Part shown: positions 31,327 through 42,134 of the stretch, one piece after another
Layout: each line of letters starts with the position of its first letter
Numbering within the stretch: the first letter of the stretch is position 1
DNA from: Nitrososphaeraceae archaeon
GTDB lineage: Archaea; Thermoproteota; Nitrososphaeria; Nitrososphaerales; Nitrososphaeraceae
DNA: 59,958 nt
Assembly: GCA_025923455.1 (NCBI GenBank)
Contig: JAICFW010000003.1
Location: 1-59,958, forward strand
Reading direction: 5' to 3'
Program-made: the position numbers and the translations under genes
The notes under the pieces: model-generated
What the model was told of the DNA's origin: nothing
Database searches by the model: none
Seen by the model: the letters and a program-made list of their open reading frames with translations, nothing else

Positions 31327-32768
31327 ATCGAATTTGGCCCCCTTTGGATATCGATAACTCTTTCAAGTTCGTATGATGCATCGATTAGCTTTTGTTCTTC
31401 AAAGGGAGCTGCCATTATTTGCAGCCCTATTGGAAGACCGTTACTAAATCCAATGGGTAACGATATTGCGGGAATGCCTGCTAGATTTGCTATCACTGTG
31501 TTTACGTCAACCAAATACATTTTTATTGGATCGTCTATCTTTTCACCAAATTTGAAAGGAAGTATGGGCATAGTTGGTCCAATTAAAAGATCATATTTTT
31601 TGAATAGTGTGAGTAATTCTAAACGTAATAGCGACCGTAGTCTCCTTGCCTTGAGATAATACTTGCCATAATATCCAGAAGAAAGAACATATGATCCAAT
31701 TAATATTCTCCTTTTTACTTCTTCTCCGAAGTTTTCTCTGACTTTGCTAAAATAGGTATCCCATTTATACTCTCCTATTGGATAGTCGAATCCATATCGG
31801 ATATTATCATATCTCGCAAGATTACTACTTGCTTCAGCACTAGCAAGAGTATAATATGATGGTAATGCATAATGCAAATTCTTAATTGAAACTTCTTCAA
31901 ACGAGCATCCGATCTCCTGAAATTTTTCTGATGCAGAATAAACCGATTTTGCAACCTCTTGATCACTGTCAGTAATTAACTCTTTTATTACTGCGACGTT
32001 TAGTTTATTCGATTTATTGGGAATGGTAATTGGAGACGACGGCATACTTGTGTTATCCATCGCATCCTTTCCAGAAATGATGTTTAGCATCATTACCAAA
32101 TCTTTAACCGATCTGCATATAGGACCAATTTGCTCCAGACTATTCGCATATGAGATTAGTCCTGATCTGCTTACCCTGCCGTAAGTTGGTTTAAGTCCAA
32201 CTACAGAACAGAAGCTAGAAGGACATCTTATTGAACCTCCAGTATCTGATCCAAGAGCAACAGTACATTCTCCAGCAGCTACTGCCGCTCCACTTCCACC
32301 TGAGGAACCACCGGGAACATAATCCAAATTCCACGGATTGTGAGTTGGATGATACCTGCTATACTCCGTCGTTGAACCCATTCCAAACTCATCCAAATTC
32401 AATTTTCCCAATAGAATGGCACCATTTTCCTTCAGATTCCTTATTACGGTAGCATCGTATGTAGGAACATAGTTTTCCAGAATTTTTGAAGCACAAGTGG
32501 TTGTGATACCTTTTGTAGAAATGTTATCTTTTATGCCTACTGTTACCCCTGATAGTTGACCTATATCTTCTTTTTCTCTTATTTTCTTGTCTATAAGCTT
32601 CGCAGAAGATAAAGCTCCCTCAGTATCCAATGTGATAAATGAATGTACCTTTGGCTCGACTTTTTCTATTCTCTTAAGTATAGAGATAACATATTCTTCA
32701 GCAGTAAACTGACCTTCAGTTAGGCCTTCAACTACTTCATATGCAAGCAGGTCGTCTAGTTTTGTCAT
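31323..32768 (-). CDS. gatA: Aspartyl/glutamyl-tRNA amidotransferase subunit A
   Basis: Amidase signature GGSSGGSGAAVAAGECTVALGSDTGGSIRCPSSFC. Confidence 0.97.
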   Translation of the reverse strand: MTKLDDLLAYEVVEGLTEGQFTAEEYVISILKRIEKVEPKVHSFITLDTEGALSSAKLIDKKIREKEDIGQLSGVTVGIKDNISTKGITTTCASKILENYVPTYDATVIRNLKENGAILLGKLNLDEFGMGSTTEYSRYHPTHNPWNLDYVPGGSSGGSGAAVAAGECTVALGSDTGGSIRCPSSFCSVVGLKPTYGRVSRSGLISYANSLEQIGPICRSVKDLVMMLNIISGKDAMDNTSMPSSPITIPNKSNKLNVAVIKELITDSDQEVAKSVYSASEKFQEIGCSFEEVSIKNLHYALPSYYTLASAEASSNLARYDNIRYGFDYPIGEYKWDTYFSKVRENFGEEVKRRILIGSYVLSSGYYGKYYLKARRLRSLLRLELLTLFKKYDLLIGPTMPILPFKFGEKIDDPIKMYLVDVNTVIANLAGIPAISLPIGFSNGLPIGLQIMAAPFEEQKLIDASYELERVIDIQRGPNSI

Positions 32769-32769
32769 T

Positions 32770-33042
32770 CTATTTCATCTTAGGACCTCTTAAGAATCCA
32801 TCTTCAGTAATGTTCTTGTTGAGTTGCTTATTATCAGACATGCTTATCTCATCCATTCTAAGCTCTTCAAATCTTAATTCCTGCAAGTCTAAATTAACCG
32901 AATCATCAGATGCAAGTTCTTCAAGAATATCTATGTATTCTATTGTCTTGTCTAGTTGTTTAGGAAATTTTTTAAGTTCATTTTCAGTTAAATTTATTCG
33001 TGATATTTGAGCGAGATGTTCTAAATCTTCTTTTGAAACCAT
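32770..33042 (-). CDS. gatC: Aspartyl/glutamyl-tRNA amidotransferase subunit C
   Basis: 90 aa; VSKEDLEHLAQISRINLTENE; directly upstream of gatA. Confidence 0.93.
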   Translation of the reverse strand: MVSKEDLEHLAQISRINLTENELKKFPKQLDKTIEYIDILEELASDDSVNLDLQELRFEELRMDEISMSDNKQLNKNITEDGFLRGPKMK

Positions 33043-33075
33043 GTTAATGTCATCTTTTAATAGATATTTTATTTG

Positions 33076-34395
33076 TTAAGGCGACAACCTATCTATATCT
33101 CGAGGAAACAGCACAGCATCCCTAATATTATCAACACCACACATGCTCATAATTAATCGTTCTAACCCCATACCGAATCCTGCATGAGGGGGCATACCAT
33201 AGTCAAAAACTTTTAAATGGAAATCGAAAGCATCAGTGTTTAGCCCTTGTTTTTTCATTCTTTCAGTTAGCTCGCTCTTATCATGAATTCTTGTACTTCC
33301 TGAAGATAACTCAAGATTACCATACATCAAATCAAAAGATTCGCACTCTGTACCCGTCGATTTTGGTTTAACATAGAATGGTTTTATTGATGTGGGCCAG
33401 TCAATGATAAAATAAAAATATTTCATGTCATCATCCTTGAGGTTTCGTAGTTTTTGCTGCGAAATGTCATCCCCCAACTCAATAGACTCACCTGACTTTT
33501 GCAACTTTTCTATAAGATCTGAATATCTGTACCTTCGAAATGGAAGTGATAGATCGGGTAATGCTATTTTTAAGTACTCAAGATGTGACTTGTTTTTGCT
33601 TCTTACTTCGTCCCAAAGAAAATGTATCATCTTTTCTAAAATTTCCATTATGTCATTATAATCGGCATACGCTTTTTCAATATCAATCGATGTAGCTTCT
33701 GACAAATGTCTGTTTGTTCTGGAAGGTTCAGCCCTAAAGATTGGACCTATCTCAAATACATTTTCAAATGCCATTGTAAGCTGTTCCTTATAAAGCTGAG
33801 GACTTTGAGTTAGAAATGCTTCCCTGTCATAGTAAAAGATGGGAAAGAGTGTTGCGCCACCTTCAGTCGCAGTGGCAATTATTTTAGGAGTATTAACTTC
33901 TATGAAACCCTCATCTCCAAGAAATTTCCTGCAGGAATTTAATACAGTATATCTTATGCTAAAAATTGATTGAAGAAAAGGTCTACGAAGATCTATTGCT
34001 CGAAGATCCAATCTGGTATCAATTCCGACTCCCTTCCTACTTTGAATAACGATAGGAGAATTTTTATTTGCCAAGGATAAGATCTTAAATTCAATTGGAT
34101 TTATTTCAATTCCCTTTGGAGCTTTCGGTTCACTTCTAACTTTACCCTTTATTGCGATCGAAGCATGTTCTCTAATTTTTTGTACTTCTGATGAAAGGGA
34201 ATCAGGATATTCATTATTCTTCAAAATAACCTGAATATTTCCAAATCTATCGTTTATAGTAAGAAACTTTATGTTACTATGCTCGCGTATAGAAGAGATC
34301 CATCCTACAATAATTACCTCCTTACCATCCATTGAACTATCGATATCTTTAGAATAGTGTGTCCTTTTCCAAGTTTGAAGGTCTGGGCTACTCAA
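33076..34395 (-). CDS. aspS: Aspartyl-tRNA synthetase, archaeal type
   Basis: OB-fold GWISSIREHSNIKFL; class II motifs FRAEPSRTNRHLSEATSID and GFGMGLERLIM. Confidence 0.95.
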   Translation of the reverse strand: MSSPDLQTWKRTHYSKDIDSSMDGKEVIIVGWISSIREHSNIKFLTINDRFGNIQVILKNNEYPDSLSSEVQKIREHASIAIKGKVRSEPKAPKGIEINPIEFKILSLANKNSPIVIQSRKGVGIDTRLDLRAIDLRRPFLQSIFSIRYTVLNSCRKFLGDEGFIEVNTPKIIATATEGGATLFPIFYYDREAFLTQSPQLYKEQLTMAFENVFEIGPIFRAEPSRTNRHLSEATSIDIEKAYADYNDIMEILEKMIHFLWDEVRSKNKSHLEYLKIALPDLSLPFRRYRYSDLIEKLQKSGESIELGDDISQQKLRNLKDDDMKYFYFIIDWPTSIKPFYVKPKSTGTECESFDLMYGNLELSSGSTRIHDKSELTERMKKQGLNTDAFDFHLKVFDYGMPPHAGFGMGLERLIMSMCGVDNIRDAVLFPRDIDRLSP

Positions 34396-34715
34396 ATTGA
34401 TGAACCTTGATAATTTGAACTTTAATGAACAGGTTAATTTAACCTTTTAACGCAAATTCTAGTTATTGTGAGAAGATCCCGCCTCACTGGAAATCACTCG
34501 TCTTCACAGTAGAGACTTGGGCGAACCATTAATGCGAAAACACACAAGCGAATAGTTACAATATCTAATATACTAAAATGATGTATGGAAAATCAAGTAT
34601 TGTCTTGAGTGAGATAACATAAATACATAATGCATAATACTAGAAGAAACTAAGATTGACTTAATTGCTTCTTGATAATTGTTGTTAATCGAAACCTACA
34701 AAAGCATTAATAGCA

Positions 34716-37484
34716 TTGTCAAATAATTTGTGTGAAATGGAAAAACAGTCATTATTATCACTTTTTTCTTCTAATCCGGATAAGTATTACAAGGTTTCGT
34801 TGTTTGATGAAAAAGGATTCAAGAGGCAAAGTTGCAAGTTATGTGGAAAATTCTTTTGGGCCATTAATCATAGGGAATCGTGCCCCGAACATGATAACTA
34901 TAGCTTTATCGGAGATCCACCAACATCAAAAAGACTAGATTTTGTGAATACCTGGAAGGAACTGAGTAGTTTCTTTAGAAAAAATGATCATGAAATAATT
35001 CAAAGGTATCCTGTGGTGTGTCGTTGGAGGGAGGACCTGTATTATACAATTGCATCCATTGTGGACTTTCAGAGAGTAATGAATGGAAAAATCGTGTTTG
35101 AAATTCCCAGAAATCCTCTTGTAGTTCCTCAAATGTGTCTTAGATTTAATGATATTGAAAACGTAGGAATCACCGGCAGGCATTATACTAGCTTTTGCAT
35201 GGTAGGTCAAACATGTAACGCCGACGCTCCGGGTGGATATTGGAAGGACAGGTGTATGGAGCTGGATCACTCTCTGCTTACGGATGTTCTCGGTATAAAA
35301 TCTGAAGAAATTACATTTGTTGAGGATGTTTGGATGGGAGCAGGAGCTTTTGGTTATTCATTGGAGTACTTTGTTCGAGGACTGGAACTTGGGAATGCAG
35401 TTTTTACTGAATTTGAGGGGGATGAAAATAACTATCGCACACTTGACAACAAGATAATAGATATGGGAGCGGGACTTGAACGCCTATCATGGATTACGTT
35501 AGGGAGCCCCACAAGTTACGATGCTACTTTTGGACCCATATTCAAGAAACTGGTAGACATAATTGGTATCGATATTGATTCAAAATCAGAATTTCTATCC
35601 CGATACTTTAAGAAAGTTTCTGAGAAATACTCAAATTATGAAAATGATCCAAGACTATTAAAGATCAATATTGCCAAAGAACTTGGTCTATCGTATGAAG
35701 ATTTGGAAAAAATTGTCCTACCGGTTGAAACACTATCGATTATTGCGGATCACACCAGGACATTGTTGTTTGCAATTTCTGATGGCTCATTGCCATCTAA
35801 TGTAGGAGGAGGCTACAATCTTAGAATAATACTAAGAAGAACTCTTGCACTCCTTGCCCGATTAGGTTGGAAACTCGACTTGCAGGATGTAATGGATCTA
35901 CATATGGAGTATCTAAAACCAATGTATCCTGAACTAAAAGAGCACAAAAATGATGTTAGGAAAATAATGCAGATCGAGTCTGGTAGATATTCTTCGTCAA
36001 AGGAAAGAATGTATTCTATTGCAAGTTCCATGCGTGAATTCAATAAAAAACCAAGTGTTGAAGACCTGATAAGGATGTATGAGTCAGATGGTATTACACC
36101 TGATCTCCTACTTGAAACTGGCGTTATAGAAAAAATACCTCCGGATTTTTACGTAAAGTTAGCACAGCTTCATACTACACATGAATCCATCCCGATACCT
36201 GTTATCGAGACTGGCACTGACATAAAACCTACGAAGTTATTGTATTACGAAGATGAGTCTATCAGAGAATTTGACGCAAAAATTCTCAAGATACTTAAAG
36301 GCAAGTACTTGATTTTGGATAAAACGGCATTTTATCCCAGAGGAGGTGGACAGGAGCCTGATTTCGGTACTGTTGAAGGGATCAAAGTAACAGATGTCAT
36401 AAAACAGGACAATCTAGTCTTACATAAGATACAAGCTCCATCCAAGGATCTTCAAGACAATAAAATAGTTCATGGAATTGTTGACAATGTAAGAAGACAA
36501 GCGATAACCAAAAATCATAGTGCAACACACATATTGAATTCAGCTGCAAGAAACAATCTTGGTTCTTGGATATGGCAGAATTCTGCCTTCAAGGATGAAA
36601 ATTATGCAAGGTTGGACATTACTCATCATTCAGCTCTTACCAAACAAGAAATCAAGCAAATAGAAAATACTGCCAATGAAGTTGTACAAAGAAATTTAGC
36701 AATTAACATCAATGTATTTGAAAGGTCAAACGCTGAAGAGAAATATACATTCAGGATTTATCAAGGAGGTGCAGTCCCCTCAAACAATGTAAGGATAGTG
36801 AACATAGATGGTTGGGATGTCGAAGCATGTGGTGGAACCCACGTTAATAAGACAGGTGAAATTGGTCTTATAAAAATTCTAAAGACTGAGAGAATTCAAG
36901 ATGGTGTTGTAAGACTTGAGTTTGTTTCTGGGAATAAGGCCTTGCAATATGTGCAGTCTCAGGACTCTCAATTGCTACATATTGCTCAATCTCTGGGATC
37001 AAGTAGAGAGAAGCTGATTGAATCATTTGATAAAGTAACATTAGAAAATGACCAGATGAAAAGAAAATTTAGAGTACTTATTAACAGATTTTCAGACAAT
37101 ATGGCCACAATAGTTACCCAACAGGCGACTAGATCTAAGTCAGGATTAAAGGTTTATGGCACTTTCGATGATCTAATGGGGGGCGAATATTATATTGCAT
37201 TGGGAGAAAAGAGTATCAATATCGATCCTTTCTTAGTATATGTTGCCCTTGTTCAGGATCATGAGCGCATAAAAGTCATAGTATTCGTTGGAGACGAATC
37301 AAGAAAAATCATTAAAGCCTCTAGAATTGCAAAGGAAATTTCATTGAAACTTGGGGGTACTGGAGGTGGAGGTACAGATAAATTTGCCCAGGGTGGAGGT
37401 AAGGATAAGAGCAAGATTAATGAATGTTTGAAGAATCTTGAGAATCTGATTACAAATATAGACTCTAGTGAAAAAAATGGTTGA
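34716..37484 (+). CDS. alaS: Alanyl-tRNA synthetase, archaeal type
   Basis: N-terminal CKLCGKFFW zinc region; HSATHILNSA editing motif; CGGTHVNKTGEIG; GGGGTDKFAQGGG. Confidence 0.97.
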   Translation: MSNNLCEMEKQSLLSLFSSNPDKYYKVSLFDEKGFKRQSCKLCGKFFWAINHRESCPEHDNYSFIGDPPTSKRLDFVNTWKELSSFFRKNDHEIIQRYPVVCRWREDLYYTIASIVDFQRVMNGKIVFEIPRNPLVVPQMCLRFNDIENVGITGRHYTSFCMVGQTCNADAPGGYWKDRCMELDHSLLTDVLGIKSEEITFVEDVWMGAGAFGYSLEYFVRGLELGNAVFTEFEGDENNYRTLDNKIIDMGAGLERLSWITLGSPTSYDATFGPIFKKLVDIIGIDIDSKSEFLSRYFKKVSEKYSNYENDPRLLKINIAKELGLSYEDLEKIVLPVETLSIIADHTRTLLFAISDGSLPSNVGGGYNLRIILRRTLALLARLGWKLDLQDVMDLHMEYLKPMYPELKEHKNDVRKIMQIESGRYSSSKERMYSIASSMREFNKKPSVEDLIRMYESDGITPDLLLETGVIEKIPPDFYVKLAQLHTTHESIPIPVIETGTDIKPTKLLYYEDESIREFDAKILKILKGKYLILDKTAFYPRGGGQEPDFGTVEGIKVTDVIKQDNLVLHKIQAPSKDLQDNKIVHGIVDNVRRQAITKNHSATHILNSAARNNLGSWIWQNSAFKDENYARLDITHHSALTKQEIKQIENTANEVVQRNLAININVFERSNAEEKYTFRIYQGGAVPSNNVRIVNIDGWDVEACGGTHVNKTGEIGLIKILKTERIQDGVVRLEFVSGNKALQYVQSQDSQLLHIAQSLGSSREKLIESFDKVTLENDQMKRKFRVLINRFSDNMATIVTQQATRSKSGLKVYGTFDDLMGGEYYIALGEKSINIDPFLVYVALVQDHERIKVIVFVGDESRKIIKASRIAKEISLKLGGTGGGGTDKFAQGGGKDKSKINECLKNLENLITNIDSSEKNG

Positions 37485-40446
37485 TTCAATTGAAAAAGTA
37501 CCCAATGCCGAACTTGATTGGGGTAGAATTGAAGAAAAATGGAGGAAGAGATGGACCGATGATAAACTTTTTGAAACCAATCCACAATCACATAAAAGAA
37601 AGTATTTCCTGACTGTAGCATATCCTTACCCAAATTCTCCACAGCACGTAGGACATGGACGAACATATACTCTTGCCGATGTCCACGCAAGGTATAAGCG
37701 TATGAACAACTATAATGTATTGTTTCCAATGGGTTTCCACTATACAGGAACACCTATTGTGTCGATGTCGCAGAGAATAAAATCTAATGATTTGGAGCTG
37801 ATAGAGACCTTCCAACACATATACAAGATTCCCAATGATATCATATCGAATTTCAAAGAACCTAGAAAAATAGCCAGCTATTTTCATCAAGAAATTAAAC
37901 AAGGAATGAACGAAATGGGCTATTCCATAGATTGGAGGCGAGAGTTTACGACTATAGACAAGGGCTACTCGAAATTCATCTCATGGCAATTTAGAAACCT
38001 TAAGAAGAATGGCTTGATAGTGCAGGGCTCTCATCCTGTAGGATGGTGCCCCCAAGATCAAAATCCGGTAAGTCAACATGATACTGTCGGCGATATTGAG
38101 CCCGATCTTATCGAATATGTTCTTGTAAAATTTAAATTTGAAGACCAGTACGTTGTTCCAACTGCAACATTAAGACCAGAAACTATTTTTGGTGTGACAA
38201 ATTTATGGATAAATCCCGATATAAAATATGTTATTGCTCAGGTGAACAATGAGAAATGGATAATTACAAAAGAAGCAGCAAGAAAGATGGAATTTCTAAA
38301 TGCTAGTGTTTCATTGATTTCAGAGATTAACGGTTCTGATTTAATAGGCAAATCTGTATTTGATGAAAAAAGGAAACAACAAGTTCCCATATTCCCGGCA
38401 TCATTTGTTGATCCTAATAATGGAACTGGAATTGTCATGTCTGTGCCAGCCCACGCACCCTATGATTATCAGGCTCTAGTTGATTTAAGGAAGGACGATA
38501 ATACTTTAAGAAAATACAACATCACAGGTAATGTTGTTCCTATCAAAATAATCCAAACTGATGCGTATCCTTCAAATGAATCATCGGCTGCAGAAACTAT
38601 TGTTACTAGTTATTCTATTAGAGATCAAAATGATCCTAAATTAGAGGAGGCTACCAACAAGCTTTATTCAGATGAATTTCACAATGGTAAAGTTTTACCC
38701 GACATAGATGAAATTGGAAATTTGAGTGTAATAGAGGCTAGAGAAACTATCAAGGCAAAAATAATCAGTCAAGGGATTGGAACTACTATGTACGAACTGA
38801 AAAATGCAGTAAAATGTAGATGCGGAACAACCTGTGTTGTAAAGCTGCTAACAAACCAGTGGTTTATCAATTATGGAGATGAAAATTGGAAAAAATTGGC
38901 GTATGAACTAATTGATAAAATGGAAATTCTACCTGAGGAAATAAGACAAGAATTCACCAATGTTATTGATTGGCTGAAGGAGAGGGCATGTGCAAGAAAA
39001 AGCGGGATGGGAACAAAACTTCCATGGGACAACGAGTGGATAATAGAAAGTCTCGCAGATTCTGTTATCTATATGGCCTATTATTTAATGTCGAGACACA
39101 TTAGCAATAATCAGGACTTGCAAACTAATGAGGATAAGGTATTGGCAGATAATTTGAATGATAATTTCTTTGATTATGTTTTACTAGGAAAGAATAATCC
39201 AGATATCGTAGCCAAGGAATCAAGAATATCCATTCAGTTACTTGAAAGAATTAAAAATGAATTTGCGTATTTTTATCCAGTAGATTCGAGGCATTCGGGA
39301 AGAGACTTGGTCCCTAATCACCTTGCATTCTTCATATTCAATCATGCCGCAATATTCCCCAAGGATAAATGGCCCAAACAAATTGTTGTAAATGGATCGG
39401 TACTAATGGAAGGTAAAAAGATGTCCAAATCCCTTGGAAATATCATACCATTGCGTCATGCGATAGAGGAATATGGTGCAGATTCAATTCGTCTTACTAT
39501 GCTGGCGTCGGCGGAGATATTACAGGATTCCGACTTTTCTTTTGATTTAGTAAAAGGAATTAGAGCCAAATTGTTCGAAATCTATAGAAACATATATGCA
39601 CATTTAGACATTTTCGGAGCTCAGAGTAGCTTGGATATGGATCTGGAAGATGTTTGGATATCAAGCAGATTGCAAAATGTTATTATGGACACTACTTTGG
39701 CTATTGAAAAATTTAGAATAAGAGAAGCTTTGCATAATATCTTGTATTTAATGGACAATGATTTGGAATGGTATGAAAAAAGAAAGCTGGCAAAAAATAA
39801 ATCAATTTTCAATAGTTATTTGAAAGAATTCATTGAAACACGAATAAAGTTATTGTCACCATTTGCTCCATACTTCTGTGAAGAAATTTGGGAAATTATG
39901 GGGAATGATTCGTATGTCAGCTTAGCTCAATGGCCAGAGATTAATCAATCTAAAATTTTATTGAAATCTGAGGATAATGAAAGACTCATCCAAAGTATCA
40001 TTTTTGACATACAGAAAATAACAAAGGTTACCAAAATCGTTCCGAAGAAAATTTCGATATATACCGCTTCGAGTATCAAATGCATGTTATATAGAAAAAT
40101 ATTAGATAGAATACAAAGACAAGCAACTCCCAATTTTGGACAAATCATGAAGGAATTTGTTAACGATAACGAAGTCAAGGATCTTGTTAAACGAAATCCC
40201 GATCTGGTAAAGAAAATTATAGATGATATTTTATCTGAATCAGTGGATGTTAGAGAAAGAAGAATGAAAATAGATTCCTTTGATGAGCAAATACCGCTAG
40301 AGGATGGAAAATCATTGTTAGTTAGTGAAGTTGGAAATAATCAACTTGAATTGTATATCTACTCAGAGGACGACAACGACAAATATGATCCGAAACAAAA
40401 GTCAAAATTTGCAAGACCATACAAACCAGCGATATATATTGAATAA
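37468..40446 (+). CDS. leuS: Leucyl-tRNA synthetase, archaeal type
   Basis: PYPNSPQHVGHGRTYTLADV HIGH region; KMSKSLGN; archaeal LeuRS length. Confidence 0.97.
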   Translation: MKKMVDSIEKVPNAELDWGRIEEKWRKRWTDDKLFETNPQSHKRKYFLTVAYPYPNSPQHVGHGRTYTLADVHARYKRMNNYNVLFPMGFHYTGTPIVSMSQRIKSNDLELIETFQHIYKIPNDIISNFKEPRKIASYFHQEIKQGMNEMGYSIDWRREFTTIDKGYSKFISWQFRNLKKNGLIVQGSHPVGWCPQDQNPVSQHDTVGDIEPDLIEYVLVKFKFEDQYVVPTATLRPETIFGVTNLWINPDIKYVIAQVNNEKWIITKEAARKMEFLNASVSLISEINGSDLIGKSVFDEKRKQQVPIFPASFVDPNNGTGIVMSVPAHAPYDYQALVDLRKDDNTLRKYNITGNVVPIKIIQTDAYPSNESSAAETIVTSYSIRDQNDPKLEEATNKLYSDEFHNGKVLPDIDEIGNLSVIEARETIKAKIISQGIGTTMYELKNAVKCRCGTTCVVKLLTNQWFINYGDENWKKLAYELIDKMEILPEEIRQEFTNVIDWLKERACARKSGMGTKLPWDNEWIIESLADSVIYMAYYLMSRHISNNQDLQTNEDKVLADNLNDNFFDYVLLGKNNPDIVAKESRISIQLLERIKNEFAYFYPVDSRHSGRDLVPNHLAFFIFNHAAIFPKDKWPKQIVVNGSVLMEGKKMSKSLGNIIPLRHAIEEYGADSIRLTMLASAEILQDSDFSFDLVKGIRAKLFEIYRNIYAHLDIFGAQSSLDMDLEDVWISSRLQNVIMDTTLAIEKFRIREALHNILYLMDNDLEWYEKRKLAKNKSIFNSYLKEFIETRIKLLSPFAPYFCEEIWEIMGNDSYVSLAQWPEINQSKILLKSEDNERLIQSIIFDIQKITKVTKIVPKKISIYTASSIKCMLYRKILDRIQRQATPNFGQIMKEFVNDNEVKDLVKRNPDLVKKIIDDILSESVDVRERRMKIDSFDEQIPLEDGKSLLVSEVGNNQLELYIYSEDDNDKYDPKQKSKFARPYKPAIYIE

Positions 40447-40466
40447 GCAATTCCGGTCGATAAGAT

Positions 40467-41285
40467 ATGTCAAGTGAATATACACTTGTATGTTCTAAGC
40501 AGGATCTCGCCAGTACTACAATATCAAACTGTTTGACTGAAAAATATGGCTTCTCTGAGATTCCGGAGAAAAATGCAACATTTACCTCATCTGATAATCC
40601 GGGTATTGTCTTGCATATTTCCGAAAATAATTTGTTACATCTTGATAATCTTGACGAAAAATATCCCAATACATCATGTTATATCTTTCTATCTCAACAT
40701 AGATCTCAAGCTAATATTCCTGCGCTGACTTGTCATTCGACAGGGAATTTTGGCAATAATAAGTTTGGTGGGAAGGAAAGGGAATTAGGAATATGCTATC
40801 CTTGGATCCAGAAACAATATCTAATTGAATTGAATAAGAAAAAGGATAACGTACCCAAGTATGATATCATTATTGAATCCACACATCATGGTCCCACATC
40901 ATTAAAAAAACCGATACTGTTTGTTGAAATAGGATCAACAAAAGAACAATGGACGGACAATAATGCAGCAAATACAGTATGCAATTCTTTGTTTACTGTG
41001 CTTACAAGAAAAAAGGGATTATGTGAAAAGGTGGCCGTGGGACTGGGAGGAAATCATTATCCAACAAAATTCAACAAGATATTGTTGGAATCAGAATATG
41101 GGTTGGGTTCGATAGCCGCAAAACATGATTTACCATATTTAGATAACTCCATGATAGTTCAAATGATATATAGGAATGTTGAAAAAGTAAGTTGTGCTAT
41201 AGTGGATGCAAAGGGACTAGGGAAGGAGAAATCTAGAATTCTAACCGCAATGGATGAAGTCGGAATTGAAGTAGTAAAAATTTAG
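40467..41285 (+). CDS. dtdA: D-aminoacyl-tRNA deacylase (archaeal DTD2)
   Basis: LSQHRSQANIPALTCHSTGN, ESTHHGPTSLKKPILFVEIGST, GLGGNHYPTKF. Confidence 0.93.
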   Translation: MSSEYTLVCSKQDLASTTISNCLTEKYGFSEIPEKNATFTSSDNPGIVLHISENNLLHLDNLDEKYPNTSCYIFLSQHRSQANIPALTCHSTGNFGNNKFGGKERELGICYPWIQKQYLIELNKKKDNVPKYDIIIESTHHGPTSLKKPILFVEIGSTKEQWTDNNAANTVCNSLFTVLTRKKGLCEKVAVGLGGNHYPTKFNKILLESEYGLGSIAAKHDLPYLDNSMIVQMIYRNVEKVSCAIVDAKGLGKEKSRILTAMDEVGIEVVKI

Positions 41286-41330
41286 TTTTGATAAACATAC
41301 AATAGTTTTTAAGATTGTGTAACTCATCGT

Positions 41331-41675
41331 ATGTGGTCCATGTCATCTAATCGGAATACTCATAAAAAAACACGTACAAGTCATATCAATAGACAAGCTG
41401 TCTATGATCTTATTTCTGAAATTCCTCCTGGCAAGGTGGTAACTTATGGGCAAGTGGCCTCACTGCTTGGCAATTCTCGTGCAGCTCGTGGAATAGGAAA
41501 AGTCCTAAATCAGAATCCGCGGCCAATTATAGTACCTTGCCACAGAGTTGTCTGCTCCGACGGACATGTTGGAGGATACATGTATGGAAAGAGCCGAAAA
41601 ATATCGTTGTTACTGAAAGAAGGGATTCCCATTGATGATGATAAAATAAAAGATTTTGAGAGATATAAGATCTAG
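41331..41675 (+). CDS. ogt: Methylated-DNA-[protein]-cysteine S-methyltransferase-like (short form)
   Basis: YDLISEIPPGKVVTYGQVASLLG, NPRPIIVPCHRVVCSDG; active-site PCHR retained; N-terminal domain absent. Confidence 0.88.
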   Translation: MWSMSSNRNTHKKTRTSHINRQAVYDLISEIPPGKVVTYGQVASLLGNSRAARGIGKVLNQNPRPIIVPCHRVVCSDGHVGGYMYGKSRKISLLLKEGIPIDDDKIKDFERYKI

Positions 41676-41684
41676 ATTCGATTT

Positions 41685-42134
41685 CTACTTGTGTATTTTT
41701 GTTTGCTTGGCCAGTTCTCTCAAGTGTGAAAGAGATCTAACATTGCCGCCCTTTATTTTTTTATACAATACCCAAAAAGTTTCTCTATTAATTTCATTTC
41801 TAGCCTTTAGTATTTTTAAATGGCGTCTCATGGCCTTGGTTCTTTTTACATAAACTTCCTTCTTTCCCACCCTGGCGGTTTTCTTACCTTTCTTTGAACC
41901 GGCAGAAGTTCCATGCTTCCTACGTGTCTTTAATTTCTTTTCTGCTCTAGATCTAGAAATACCTTTTACTTTAACTGTCCAGATAGTACCGTTCTTGATT
42001 AAGGAACGCATATCCTCTCTTGTAATTGCATCAGATATATCATCAAGCTTATCGGGTTCAAATCTCACCCTATTTGAGCCGACATCTAAAACTCTTGCTA
42101 TTAATTCTCTCTTTTTACTTAAATTAACTACCAT
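41685..42134 (-). CDS. Ribosomal protein L19e
   Basis: KKRELIARVLDVGSNRVRFEPDKLDDISDAITREDMRSLIKNG...SRSRAEKKLKTRRKHG. Confidence 0.96.
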   Translation of the reverse strand: MVVNLSKKRELIARVLDVGSNRVRFEPDKLDDISDAITREDMRSLIKNGTIWTVKVKGISRSRAEKKLKTRRKHGTSAGSKKGKKTARVGKKEVYVKRTKAMRRHLKILKARNEINRETFWVLYKKIKGGNVRSLSHLRELAKQTKIHK

